Positions 10,301 through 17,601 of a DNA stretch of 64,000 bases are shown in pieces (the first letter of the stretch is position 1; every line of letters starts with the position of its first letter). The position numbers and the translations under genes are program-made. The notes below the pieces were generated by a model that was given only the letters and a program-made list of their open reading frames with translations, did not search any database and was not told where the DNA came from. Source of the DNA: Acidobacteriota bacterium (GTDB lineage: Bacteria; Acidobacteriota; Thermoanaerobaculia; Multivoradales; J023); the NCBI GenBank assembly GCA_029263315.1, contig JAJCXR010000063.1, positions 16,318 through 80,317 on the forward strand. The letters are read 5' to 3'.

Positions 10301-10887
10301 TGGAGGCCATGGTCAAGGTCATCGACGGCCGCGACGCCAACGGCCACTTCTGGGTCTTCTATGGCGCCCTGTCCAACGTCGCCTTCGACTTGACGGTGGA
10401 CGACATGGTGACCGGTGAAAGCGTCACCTATACAAATCCCCTCGGCACCTTCGCCAGCGCAGGCGATATCACCGCCTTGCCGGCCCCCGGGAACAGCACC
10501 GCCCAGGCGCTGGCCTTACCCGCCCTGGGCGAAGCCAAGATCGGCGGCGATCCCTTTCTGCTGTCGCTGGGGCACGACGGGCGTTTCGAAGCCCGCGTCG
10601 AATGGACGGATTTCCAAGGGAACCAGGGGCTCGGCACCGCGGTCCACTTGACCGCGGACAGCGGTACCTTTTGGTTCTTCGGCTCGGACAATATGGAGCT
10701 GATGGTCAAGGTCATCGACGGCCGCGATTTCAACGGCAAGTACTGGGTCTTCTACGGCGCCCTATCCAACGTCGCGTTTCGTTTGACGGTGGAGGATACG
10801 CTGACCGGCAACGTCAAGGTCTACGACAATGCCATCGGCACCTTTGCCAGCCGGGGCGATATCGATGCGCTGCCGGGGGATGGTTAG
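7348..10887 (+). CDS. Large secreted protein of ELWxSDGTxxGT repeats with two duplicated C-terminal domains
   Basis: 1179 residues. The N-terminal signal peptide ends about residue 27 (SAGAVGA-QVPYP). Residues 40-930 hold roughly eighteen repeats of 45-50 residues marked by LW(R/V/T)SDGT(x)AGT and LFFxA...GxELW, as in large predicted extracellular beta-propeller-like proteins. Residues about 935-1060 and 1065-1179 are two copies of a domain with WTDFxxxQGxGxAV, FWFFxxxNxExMVKVIDGRDxNG and WVFYGALSNV; this pair is frequent in exported Acidobacteriota proteins. The ATG has GAGGG upstream. No catalytic motif was seen; adhesion, surface display or sensing are open. It is transcribed alone and faces the DinB-like gene convergently across a repeat element. 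Confidence 0.87.
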   Translation: MRLRVRHCPLLISLLATLALSAGAVGAQVPYPVIDLDTSPPQEQGSNPRQMLQIGDLTFFIATTPGTGEEVWVSDGTPAGSRLLTDIRAGELGSQPRILGRFGDLMFFAGRGSDGSGGASTWQLWRSDGSAAGTFLLRDLESSAIFNTRSHAIGDQGLFLFLPGDANGDLWISDGSAAGTRRLSSAFPSGDAKVVSRGVDTAILDRQGDFWLTDGTVSGTRKALDLEPLLSVDNSLSVLGPRYLFAGTDTSGVAQVWSHNCVSGTMLASLDRFTDSNTPMVARQDRAYFQIQSSLPNISEIWRTDGTSGATEHVVTVGLGQPLSSFDLDDLVEIDNLIISQGKASGDNTSRLVAVNVFNGQTTLLTPSATTSGPLFEVDGQVLFEGNDPQDLSRLWVSDGTVPGTRPIFDPCLEGEDCFPSLFAMTPGLEGIVFAAGTADLGIDLWTSDGSVTGTRAITNFNDPDPFPAHFTPQPWLTATDSMVVFAAADQGLGEELWASHGSVGSTSLMANLALDAPASSMRHLATFSDQVLFTACDGQQTGLWSSDGTADSALLLASLADTQCATDTGPLVMAEGRIYFTVGIKELWTSDGTVAGTRRVYRLPGSCSFGETMVTLGERLLFVVFAPGTDQVWLSDGTPDGTGPFSPFDAYPVQGGNTGYRMVSLPGRAHVFIEALGDSGEHANWLSTDGTVAGTELLQRVDSYPHNEPLQAARLGDTDYVALGTTLTTLWRTDGTAAGTVEALGFQGFSSRPRDVTAFGDRLFFVARLSTTEDALWSSDADGQNVVALASFPRDEGLFGDFASLEMLPQGENLYFVVDDGVHGRELWRTDGSVGGTELVRDIFPGTLSSLPRHLTAFGDHLYFSANGGSGDELWRSDGTALGTVQVADISIGPLSSAPQQLKPTSNRLFFTAVTPEAGRELWAQDIVVGGTLCQASATTLCLASDRIRVTMQWTDFAAQQGAGQAVSLGDETGAFWFFNDANLEAMVKVIDGRDANGHFWVFYGALSNVAFDLTVDDMVTGESVTYTNPLGTFASAGDITALPAPGNSTAQALALPALGEAKIGGDPFLLSLGHDGRFEARVEWTDFQGNQGLGTAVHLTADSGTFWFFGSDNMELMVKVIDGRDFNGKYWVFYGALSNVAFRLTVEDTLTGNVKVYDNAIGTFASRGDIDALPGDG

Positions 10888-10900
10888 GTGGTACCGAGAA

Positions 10901-11183
10901 GCAACGAACCATTCAGAGGTTTGTCCTCCGCCCTCTGACCCCGCCAGGGGTACTCAATAAAAGCCCAGGGTCAGGAGCGCAGCGACGCCACCCTGGGATG
11001 GAGGGGCGTCCCTGGCCCGTGTCGTCTCGGCCTCGCCGGGGGCACCTTGCCGGGGGCACCTTGCCGGGGGCACCTCGCCGGGGGCGCCCCGCCCCACCCG
11101 GAGCACCCTCCTGACCGCAGACGCTCAGGTCGGGCGGTCCGGGCTCACCACGCCCTCCGGCGAGATTTTCTCCCTTCGTCTCG
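10901..11183 (+). repeat. Dispersed repeat element, copy A
   Basis: This non-coding element matches the reverse complement of 49465-49738 almost throughout. Shared parts in order: AACGAACC..CAGAGGTTTGTCC; GACCCCGCCAGGGGTACTCA; the stem CCCAGGGT / ACCCTGGG (10964-10997) enclosing GGAGCGCAGCGACGCC; GTGTCGTCTCGGCCTCGCCG; a GC-rich tract with variable GCCGGGGGCACCTT units; and the end CCTCCTGACCGCAGACGCTC. It fills the gap between two convergent genes. No ORF, target-site duplication or transposase is evident. Confidence 0.85.
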
Positions 11184-11191
11184 CTTCCCCT

Positions 11192-11809
11192 TCAGCCCTT
11201 GGACAACTCGTCCAGAACATCCTGGATTTGACGGTTGTGGCGCAGGTTGTGAGCGCCGCAGAGGGCAAACCACTGCTGGACGTTCATCGTGCCCGGGGGG
11301 CCTTCGATGGTGTATTTCTTGACCGGGGCCTCGGTGCTGCGCACCAGGTCGAGCATCTTGGCACGGGCCGTGGCGTAGCGGGACAGGGCCTCCTCTCGGC
11401 TCATCTCGCCGCCGGGGGAAAGATTCTCAGGCGCCTCGAACTTCTGTGTGCGATCTTGCACCAAGCCGACGACACCCTCGACACCGTTGGCGGCCACCGC
11501 CTGCCACTCCGGGTCTTTGTCCCCGGCCATGGCACCGGTCAGCATGCCGTAGAAGGCTTCCTCAGCCAACAGCAAATGCTCGACCACCTCGCCGACCGAC
11601 CAACGCTCGGCATCGGTACGATGGTTCCAATGCTCGGCATCGGCCTGGGCGGCGAGGCTCTCCAGCTCGCTGCGGGAGTCTTCCAACATGTCGATCAAAT
11701 AGGTCCGTTCGTCGTCGCTGAGGTGTCCGTCACCGGCCATGGCGGGAAGGGCCCAGCTCGCCGTCAAGACGACGAGCAAGAGCACGAGGATCTTGGTCTT
11801 TTGTAGCAT
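11192..11809 (-). CDS. Exported DinB-like four-helix protein
   Basis: 205 residues from the ATG at 11809, chosen because AGGAG precedes it and a clean signal peptide begins there (KILVLLLVVLTASWALPAMA). The upstream extension of the frame has no signal features. The mature part fits the DinB/YfiT-like four-helix fold: an HWNHRTDAERWSVGEVVEH segment, then a C-terminal GAHNLRHNRQI. The histidines in VEHLLLAEE and AHNLRHN match the usual metal-binding triad of DinB superfamily proteins. Members include thiol-dependent transferases, but most are of unknown function. Export of a DinB protein is less usual. It stands alone, convergent with the large repeat protein. Confidence 0.82.
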   Translation of the reverse strand: MLQKTKILVLLLVVLTASWALPAMAGDGHLSDDERTYLIDMLEDSRSELESLAAQADAEHWNHRTDAERWSVGEVVEHLLLAEEAFYGMLTGAMAGDKDPEWQAVAANGVEGVVGLVQDRTQKFEAPENLSPGGEMSREEALSRYATARAKMLDLVRSTEAPVKKYTIEGPPGTMNVQQWFALCGAHNLRHNRQIQDVLDELSKG

Positions 11810-12042
11810 TTTCTTTTCTCCTGTTTGGGTGGCGGTCCGCCCCGCTGGACGGGCCGGGAACTGACGACATCGCGGTCCCAATGTTGTGGGGATGCCATAG
11901 GGACGATCGAGGTGAGCGATTCTCGACCCCAATCTCCGCCATTTCGAAATCTCTATGCGGTTTCTAAGCTGCGCGCAATCATAGCAGCGTAACTAAGGCG
12001 TAATCAAGTTGCGGGCTCAAGCCAGGAGAACCAACCCCCCGA

Positions 12043-13737
12043 TTAGACAAAAAGCCGTTTTTTCTTGCTCTTCTGGTGGGCTTGCATGGCCTTGAGGGCT
12101 TCGATAGGACGTCGATCGGGCATCATCATCTTGATGGCCAAACGCAGCTTGCTCTCCGCCGCTTCGTATTTTCCGAGATCGGCCAGAATCTGCCCCCCAT
12201 AGAAGATCGCCGTGCCACACTTGGCATCGAGGCGGATGGCCTCTTCCAAGGACTCCAAGGAGGCTTGAGCTTCGAGATCTGGATTGCCCATGTACTTGCT
12301 GTAAGCCAGCTCGCTGCGGTAAAGACTATTCTGCGGATCGCAATCAACGGCAAATTGCAGCTGTTGCGCCGCCTCCCGGTAGCGCTGAATTTTCAACAAC
12401 GCCTTGCCCTTGCGATATTGCACCGCCGGATCCAAGAGCTCCGACTTGATCAGGAAACGATCCCGAGCCGGAGCCCTCGGCCCTTCCTGGCGCAGCGTCT
12501 GGCGGCGCTGAATCAAGGCATTGCGGCGTTCGGTGTCGCACAGCTCACCAAAGGCCCGGCCCCCGGCCAGGAAAAGATCCTCGGCTTTTTCGACCAAGCC
12601 CGAAAGGCCCGGGACATCGTACTTCCACGGTGCAAAGCGCCTTGAGAAGGTCAAATATCCGCGTTCGATGTGCTCCGGGCTCGCCGTCTCCTCGAGCTCG
12701 AGCAAGGCGAAGGCATCCTGCTTGCGATAGCGCAGATACGCTTCCATCAGCTGGTTGTGCTGACGTTCCCGAGTTGTTGCGTCGACCGCGGAGGACGCAC
12801 CCGCGGGTTTGGCCGCCATTTGCGCGCTGGCTGAGGGCGCCACCGGTGAGACGGATGCCGGCGCACCGTTGGCGGAAGGGTTGGGCTCGGCGGAGCCCTG
12901 CGGAGGTGCCTGGAGCGGTGCCTGGGGAGGACCCGCGGCCTCCGTCTTGCCGACCTCCGGGGGGGTGGCCCCCGCCGCTCGATCGCAGGCCGCCAGGCGC
13001 TCTTCGTCGATGACAATGCCGATCACCGCCATCGAGTACAGCAGACGCATGATGCGCTCGAAGGGTACGGTCGTCTCCGCCGCCAACTCATCGATGCGCT
13101 TGCCTTGACGCAGGAGATCCAGCAAATGGCGCTGCTCATTGCTCAAGTGAAGATCCTCGGCGGCAAAATCCGGCGACGGATGCAGCACCAATCGTTTGCC
13201 CACCAGGGGGCCAACCGCGCCATTGACCTCGTCGGCCAAGGCGAATTTGACGATACCGGTGACCACCAACTGCGGCGCATTGACCTTCAAGGGGGAGTCG
13301 ACCGCCGGCACATCACTGTGCAAATGAAACTCGCCGCTACGCCAAGAGAAGACATCGAGCAACTTCTTGGCGAGATTCTGCTGCAACACCTTGAACAGCT
13401 CGCCGGCGGTGATCTTGCCCTCTTGGGTGAGCAGCTCGCCGAATGCGATGCCCTCGGCCACACTGCGGTTGAAGTAGCTCTGGCTTTCCTCCTCCTCGAG
13501 CCAACCCTTGGCGGCCATGAAGCGGCTCAAGGTCTCGTGCAGCAGATTCGAACGACAATCCACCGGATTGCCCCGCTCGATGATGATCGTCTTTTTCAAG
13601 GGCGGCCGCTCGATCTCCAGAACCACCGTTTGCCGATGCACCGCCAAGGCGTGGAGGAGAATGCCGAAGGGGATCTCGGCCAAGTTGCCGCGGCGCATCT
13701 GGGCGATGGACTTGAGCTGCTCTGGGATGGGAATCAC
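12043..13737 (-). CDS. DUF4388 (PATAN-like) domain protein with C-terminal TPR repeats
   Basis: 564 residues if it starts at the GTG at 13737, which has GAGG six bases upstream. A longer frame reaches 13974 but would overlap the divergent gene at 13922 and its promoter. Residues 15-170 match the DUF4388 pattern (GNLAEIPFGILLHALAVHRQ, FGELLTQEGKITAGELFKVL, LLDVFSWRSGEFHL). A second helical region follows near 200-255 (LLDLLRQGKRIDELA). A Pro/Ala-rich linker spans about 270-330. A J-domain-like helical segment (AFALLELEETASPEHIERGYLTFSR) leads into TPR-like helices from about 440. DUF4388 proteins occur in gliding and signalling clusters of delta-proteobacteria and acidobacteria. A cytoplasmic scaffold or signalling role is likely; exact function unknown. 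Confidence 0.8.
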   Translation of the reverse strand: MIPIPEQLKSIAQMRRGNLAEIPFGILLHALAVHRQTVVLEIERPPLKKTIIIERGNPVDCRSNLLHETLSRFMAAKGWLEEEESQSYFNRSVAEGIAFGELLTQEGKITAGELFKVLQQNLAKKLLDVFSWRSGEFHLHSDVPAVDSPLKVNAPQLVVTGIVKFALADEVNGAVGPLVGKRLVLHPSPDFAAEDLHLSNEQRHLLDLLRQGKRIDELAAETTVPFERIMRLLYSMAVIGIVIDEERLAACDRAAGATPPEVGKTEAAGPPQAPLQAPPQGSAEPNPSANGAPASVSPVAPSASAQMAAKPAGASSAVDATTRERQHNQLMEAYLRYRKQDAFALLELEETASPEHIERGYLTFSRRFAPWKYDVPGLSGLVEKAEDLFLAGGRAFGELCDTERRNALIQRRQTLRQEGPRAPARDRFLIKSELLDPAVQYRKGKALLKIQRYREAAQQLQFAVDCDPQNSLYRSELAYSKYMGNPDLEAQASLESLEEAIRLDAKCGTAIFYGGQILADLGKYEAAESKLRLAIKMMMPDRRPIEALKAMQAHQKSKKKRLFV

Positions 13738-13884
13738 AATCGACCTCGGGCCTGCAAATAATGATAGAATATAGGATAACAGAACAATCGGCGGGTTCCC
13801 ATCACAATCCGAATCGAGCCCCTCCAAAGCGATTCGGTGCCCCGATGTCTTACGGTTATCACCCCGGCTCCGCCACCAACCATC

Positions 13885-13900
13885 GACGCCTTTCGGCGTC
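13885..13900 (+). promoter_or_regulatory. Hairpin immediately before the ribosome binding site of the SDR gene
   Basis: GACGCC-tttc-GGCGTC is a perfect 6-bp stem with a tetraloop, directly followed by AAGGAGG (13901-13907). The distance from AAGGAGG to the ATG at 13922 is 14 bases, longer than normal. The hairpin may stabilise the leader or tune translation. Confidence 0.45.
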
Positions 13901-13921
13901 AAGGAGGTTGACCCCACACCC

Positions 13922-14635
13922 ATGTCCCAAAGCTCCTCGTTGCAACAACGACATGTCGTCGTCACCGGTGGCACCGGTGCCCTCGGCCGAGGCGTCGTCG
14001 GTGCCTTGCTCGAGCGCGGCGCCCTTTGCCACGTGCCATCCTTCGCCGCCCACGAGCTTCAAGACTTCCCTTGGCGGGACGATGAACGGGTCCGGATCTA
14101 CGAAGGTTATGACCTCGGCCTGGAAGAGGATGTCGAGCGGCTATACGACGCGTTGCCCGATCTCTGGGCCTCGATTCACTGTGCCGGCGGCTTCGCCATG
14201 GCCCCCTTCGCCGACACCCGCCTCGACGATCTCGAGAACCTCTGGCGCATGAACACCGTCAGCTGCTTCCTCTGCTGCCGCCAAGCCCTTCGCAAGCTGC
14301 GGCAGCTTGGCCAGGGGGGACGCCTGGTCAACGTTTCCGCCCGCCCTGGGCTGGAGCCGAGGCAGGGGGCCAACATGGTGGCCTACACCATGAGCAAGGC
14401 CGCCGTCGCCGCCCTCAGCCAAGCCCTCGGTGAAGAGGTGGCGTCGGAGGGCATCCTGGTCAACGCGGTGGCTCCGTCGACCATCGACTCGCCGGCCAAC
14501 CGCCAGGCCATGCCCGAGGCGGACCACGACAGCTGGCCGACGCCCCGAGAGATCGCCGAAAGCATCGTCTTCTTGGCTTCGCCAGAGAATCAAACCAGCC
14601 GTAGCGCCCTACTGCCCGTCTACGGTAAAGCTTGA
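13922..14635 (+). CDS. Short-chain dehydrogenase/reductase (SDR family)
   Basis: 237 residues, the usual length for classical SDRs. The cofactor motif is TGGTGALGRGV near residue 17. The structural NAG motif appears as CAGG (IHCAGGFAMAP). The active-site region has VNVSA followed by YTMSKAAVAAL, giving Tyr and Lys of YxxxK. LVNAVAPSTIDSPANR is the typical segment after the active site. It is a cytoplasmic NAD(P)-dependent oxidoreductase of unknown substrate. It is divergent from the DUF4388 gene and followed after 14 bp by an unknown gene, probably in one operon. Confidence 0.93.
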   Translation: MSQSSSLQQRHVVVTGGTGALGRGVVGALLERGALCHVPSFAAHELQDFPWRDDERVRIYEGYDLGLEEDVERLYDALPDLWASIHCAGGFAMAPFADTRLDDLENLWRMNTVSCFLCCRQALRKLRQLGQGGRLVNVSARPGLEPRQGANMVAYTMSKAAVAALSQALGEEVASEGILVNAVAPSTIDSPANRQAMPEADHDSWPTPREIAESIVFLASPENQTSRSALLPVYGKA

Positions 14636-14649
14636 GAGCACCCCAGAGC

Positions 14650-15348
14650 ATGCCATCGGTCGAGCCATCGCCAAACCAGCGTCTGTTGTTGAGGGGACCG
14701 AGACTCGTCGACGACGAGCTCGACGACGCCTTCGAGCGCCTGATGGCAACGATGCCGGAAGGCGGCGGCCGGGCTCTGCACGTGGTCATCCCCGGTGACA
14801 CCTTGGGTGACGATGTCGATCGGCTAGCCGATTGGATGGCCGGCCTGGTGGCCGAGCTCAAAGATGTCGACGACCTACTGGATGGCTTGGGCGAGCGACA
14901 TGGTGGCGACCCTGAGACCCGCCGGATGGACGATGCCATCGCCTTCGTCTCCTCCGCCGAGCTGGCGGATCCGAGGGTTCTGGCCCGCGCCGTCGCTCCC
15001 CTGCAAGACTCTCCCGACCTGCTCCACCTGCAATTCGCCAAAGTGCGCCGCGGACTCGACCGGCTCGATATCTACCGGTTGAGCCGCATCCCCAGCCATC
15101 AGTTGATGATCCTGCTACAGCAAGAAGAGAACCTCGAAACGCTGCAGAGCTTGGAAGAATTCCTACAGTCCCTGAGCCGGGCGGCCGATGCATTCGAGGA
15201 GCTGGCGCTTCCCAGCCCCCACATCCGCGACTATTTAAGCCACCTCTGCACCATGCCAGACTGGCAAGAAATGGGGCACCTGGTGCGAGTCCTGGAAACC
15301 GCCGTACGGGGAGCCGTCGGGGAGCCGACCCGCCTCACAGCACCCTAA
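14650..15348 (+). CDS. Uncharacterised helical protein downstream of the SDR gene
   Basis: 232 residues from ATG 14650; a TTG at 14632 that overlaps the SDR stop codon is an alternative start. The protein is acidic and predicted almost wholly helical, with no signal peptide, membrane span or recognised motif. Segments such as HQLMILLQQEENLETLQSLEEFL suggest amphipathic helices. The tight spacing to the SDR gene points to co-transcription. I do not recognise a family. The 121 bp that follow, up to 15469, show only the leader of the next gene. Confidence 0.65.
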   Translation: MPSVEPSPNQRLLLRGPRLVDDELDDAFERLMATMPEGGGRALHVVIPGDTLGDDVDRLADWMAGLVAELKDVDDLLDGLGERHGGDPETRRMDDAIAFVSSAELADPRVLARAVAPLQDSPDLLHLQFAKVRRGLDRLDIYRLSRIPSHQLMILLQQEENLETLQSLEEFLQSLSRAADAFEELALPSPHIRDYLSHLCTMPDWQEMGHLVRVLETAVRGAVGEPTRLTAP

Positions 15349-15469
15349 ACCGCCAAAGCCGACGGCCCGTGGGTCGTCCCACCGGGGGCGCTCCCTGCGT
15401 CTGAAGCGTTGTCTTGCCGCCCAACGTGGCCTATGATCGAAGCTCAATCAGCGATGAGGAGCCGAGTCG

Positions 15470-16780
15470 ATGCTAAGGAAACGAAGTTTTCTCGCCTTGC
15501 TACTGACGTTTGCGGTCAGCACCTTCGGCCTACAGGGTTGTCGATCCGCCGACACCGTCAAAGCCCGTTTCGTCGGCGCCCACCCACGTCCGGCCCCGGG
15601 GAGCACCCCTCAGGCCGCGGTTCCCCCGGCCACCCCACCGCCGGTGGTGGCCGCGCAACAGCCCCCCGTCGCTGAGCCATCGACACCGCCTGCGGCCGTC
15701 GAATCGCCGCCACCGGCGCCGGCCCCGCAACCCGCACCGGCCCCGCAACCGGAGCCTGAGAGGGCACCCGAGGTGGCGGAGGTCGCTGCCGAAGCGCCGC
15801 AGCCGGACCCAGCGCCAACGGCCACTCCAGCCGCGCAACCGGACCCAGTCCCAGCTGCGGCCCCAACAGTGGTCCCAGCTGCAAAAGCCGTCGAGGCTCC
15901 CCAGCCGAAACCGGTCCCTGAGGTCGCCGAAGCGCCTGAACCCAAACCCGCTCCCAAGGTCGTAGAAGCACCCCAGCCAAAGCCCGCGCCTCCGGCCGCA
16001 CCGCCGGTGAAGGCGCCGACCACGCCAGTGCCGCCACCACCGGCCAAACCTGCGGCGACGCCCAAGACCGTCGAGGCTCCACAGCCGGCGCCGCCGGCAA
16101 TACCACCCCCTGCGGTGCAGCCAGCGCCGAAACCTGAGCCGGCGCCGGCTCCTAAAGCCGTCGAGACCCCACCTCCGGCGGCACCACCGGCAACACCTCC
16201 GGCGGCGGCGCCGGTAACCCCTCCGGCTGCACCGGCGGTCAAGCCGCAGCCGAAGCCGCCGGTGCAGCCGGAGCCAGCCCCCATACCGACGGATCCAGAA
16301 GCGCGGCGCCAGCAGGCGGCCCAGCTGTTGCACGAAGCCGGCTTGCATCGCCGAACCGGCGATTTAGAAGCCGCCGTGGCGGCCTTCTCCCGCGTCCTCG
16401 AGCTCGACGCCAATTCGTTTTCCGCATACAACAATCGAGGGCTCACCTTCCTGGAGCTCGGCGCTTACGCCGACGCCATCAGCGACTTCACCGCAGCCAT
16501 TCGGCTGCGCCCGGATCGCGCCTTCGTCTACACCAATCGAGCCGGGGTCTACCAGAAGAGTGGTGAGGTGGAGAGCGCCATCGTCGACTACACCTCGGCG
16601 CTGGAAATCGATCCCGAGTCCGCCAGCGCCTACTTCTTGCGGGGCAATTGTTTTTACCAGGCGGGTCTCTACCAAAAAGCCATCGACGACTACGACCGTG
16701 CCTTGAAGCTCAACAAAAAGTTCAAAGACGCCATCAACAATAAGCGCCTGGCGCAAGAAAAGCTCTCCGGCAAGAGCTGA
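15470..16780 (+). CDS. Putative lipoprotein with long Pro/Ala-rich linker and C-terminal TPR domain
   Basis: 436 residues. GAGGAG precedes the ATG. The N-terminus is a lipoprotein signal with lipobox LQGC (Cys24), so the protein is probably anchored in a membrane facing the periplasm. Residues 40-265 are an extremely Pro/Ala/Lys-rich linker with repeats such as EAPQPKPxPE and PAPKVVEAPQ, resembling TonB-like or wall-spanning linkers. Residues 275-430 carry about four TPR units (DANSFSAYNNRGLTFLELGA, RPDRAFVYTNRAGVYQKSGE). It likely acts as a periplasmic protein-interaction module on a long flexible arm. Gene and fold are secure; the partner is unknown. Confidence 0.85.
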   Translation: MLRKRSFLALLLTFAVSTFGLQGCRSADTVKARFVGAHPRPAPGSTPQAAVPPATPPPVVAAQQPPVAEPSTPPAAVESPPPAPAPQPAPAPQPEPERAPEVAEVAAEAPQPDPAPTATPAAQPDPVPAAAPTVVPAAKAVEAPQPKPVPEVAEAPEPKPAPKVVEAPQPKPAPPAAPPVKAPTTPVPPPPAKPAATPKTVEAPQPAPPAIPPPAVQPAPKPEPAPAPKAVETPPPAAPPATPPAAAPVTPPAAPAVKPQPKPPVQPEPAPIPTDPEARRQQAAQLLHEAGLHRRTGDLEAAVAAFSRVLELDANSFSAYNNRGLTFLELGAYADAISDFTAAIRLRPDRAFVYTNRAGVYQKSGEVESAIVDYTSALEIDPESASAYFLRGNCFYQAGLYQKAIDDYDRALKLNKKFKDAINNKRLAQEKLSGKS

Positions 16781-16810
16781 GATGCTGGCCACTAGACCCC
16801 GTCCCTGACC

Positions 16811-17284
16811 ATGCCGCCGAAACCATCAGCGCCGCACATCTTGATCGATATCGAGGTGCGCTATGCCGAGACCGACCAAATGGGCCACGTGCACCATGGG
16901 GTGCACGTGGTGTGGTTCGAGCTGGCCCGAACGCGGCTCTGCGGCACCTCGGGTTTTTCATATAAAGAGATCGAGGAGATGGGCTATTTCCTGCTGGTGA
17001 CCGGGGTCGAAACCCGCTACCTGCGTCCCATCCTCTACGGCAGCAACGTCGAGGTGGAATGCTGGCTGGAACGCATGGCGAGCCGTCAACTTCGATTTGG
17101 CTATGCCGTGCATCAGGCGGGCCAAAAGATGGCCAGCGGCGCCACCGAGCACATTTGGTTCGATCGCGCTAAACAACGGCCCTGCCGTTTGCCCGAGACC
17201 CTGAGCTCAGCTTTTGAGCGCCTAGTCAACGGCTGTGGTCCAGACAGCACGCCACATTGCAAGCCAGCGGTGCTAACATCGTAG
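16811..17284 (+). CDS. Hotdog-fold acyl-CoA thioesterase (4HBT / YbgC type)
   Basis: 157 residues. The signature YAETDQMGHVHHGVHVVWFELAR matches 4-hydroxybenzoyl-CoA thioesterase-like proteins in its order of residues: the catalytic Asp in AETDQMG, then HVHH and WFExAR. The remainder (GYFLLVTGVETRYLRPILYG, then LRFGYAVHQAG) fits the five-stranded hotdog sheet. It should hydrolyse an acyl-CoA or acyl-ACP thioester in the cytoplasm. Members often sit with Tol-Pal genes, but none are seen here. Its stop codon lies in the GTAGGGGC palindrome, 105 bp before the Pup-like gene. Whether it works with the pupylation genes is unknown. Confidence 0.9.
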   Translation: MPPKPSAPHILIDIEVRYAETDQMGHVHHGVHVVWFELARTRLCGTSGFSYKEIEEMGYFLLVTGVETRYLRPILYGSNVEVECWLERMASRQLRFGYAVHQAGQKMASGATEHIWFDRAKQRPCRLPETLSSAFERLVNGCGPDSTPHCKPAVLTS

Positions 17285-17300
17285 GGGCAGATGCCCCTAC
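17281..17300. promoter_or_regulatory. Perfect 8-4-8 palindrome at the 3' end of the thioesterase gene
   Basis: GTAGGGGCAGATGCCCCTAC is a perfect inverted repeat that includes the thioesterase stop codon. It could be a hairpin that separates the thioesterase transcript from the Pup-like gene, or an operator for the latter. No T-run follows, so a classical terminator is unlikely. Confidence 0.5.
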
Positions 17301-17388
17301 CCGTGCGACACCGATACCCGTAGGGCGATCCCGGCGGCGCCTGCCGTTCACAATCGTCCCCGTATGCCCGCTACCCAAGGAGCTTGCC

Positions 17389-17559
17389 ATGGCCACATCC
17401 ACTGCTGCCTCGAGATCAAAGATCAGCCCTAGCGCCCCGGCGCCCGAGCGCCTGCCCAAGGAAGTGCTCGACGAAACCCTGAGCGAAATTCGCCTCGACG
17501 CCCGCCAGCGCGCCGCCACCTACGGTAAGGATTCGATTGTCCCCGAGGGTGGCGAGTAA
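17389..17559 (+). CDS. Pup-like small protein modifier ending Gly-Gly-Glu
   Basis: 56 residues from the ATG at 17389, chosen because AAGGAG lies six bases upstream; a longer in-frame ORF from 17257 has no such signal and overlaps the thioesterase. The N-terminal third is Ser/Ala/Pro-rich and probably disordered. The middle is an amphipathic acidic helix (LPKEVLDETLSEIRLDARQR). The protein ends in VPEGGE. Pup, the prokaryotic ubiquitin-like protein, ends GGQ or GGE, and the gamma-carboxylate of the last residue is joined to target lysines. A Glu end would need no deamidation. The next gene, 42 bp downstream, encodes a PafA/Dop-family enzyme, which is the strongest support. Sequence similarity to actinobacterial Pup is otherwise weak. 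Confidence 0.8.
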   Translation: MATSTAASRSKISPSAPAPERLPKEVLDETLSEIRLDARQRAATYGKDSIVPEGGE

Positions 17560-17601
17560 GGGCAGTCGCGTCCTCGGTCGCTGCCGCCATCTTCCGACAT
17601 C

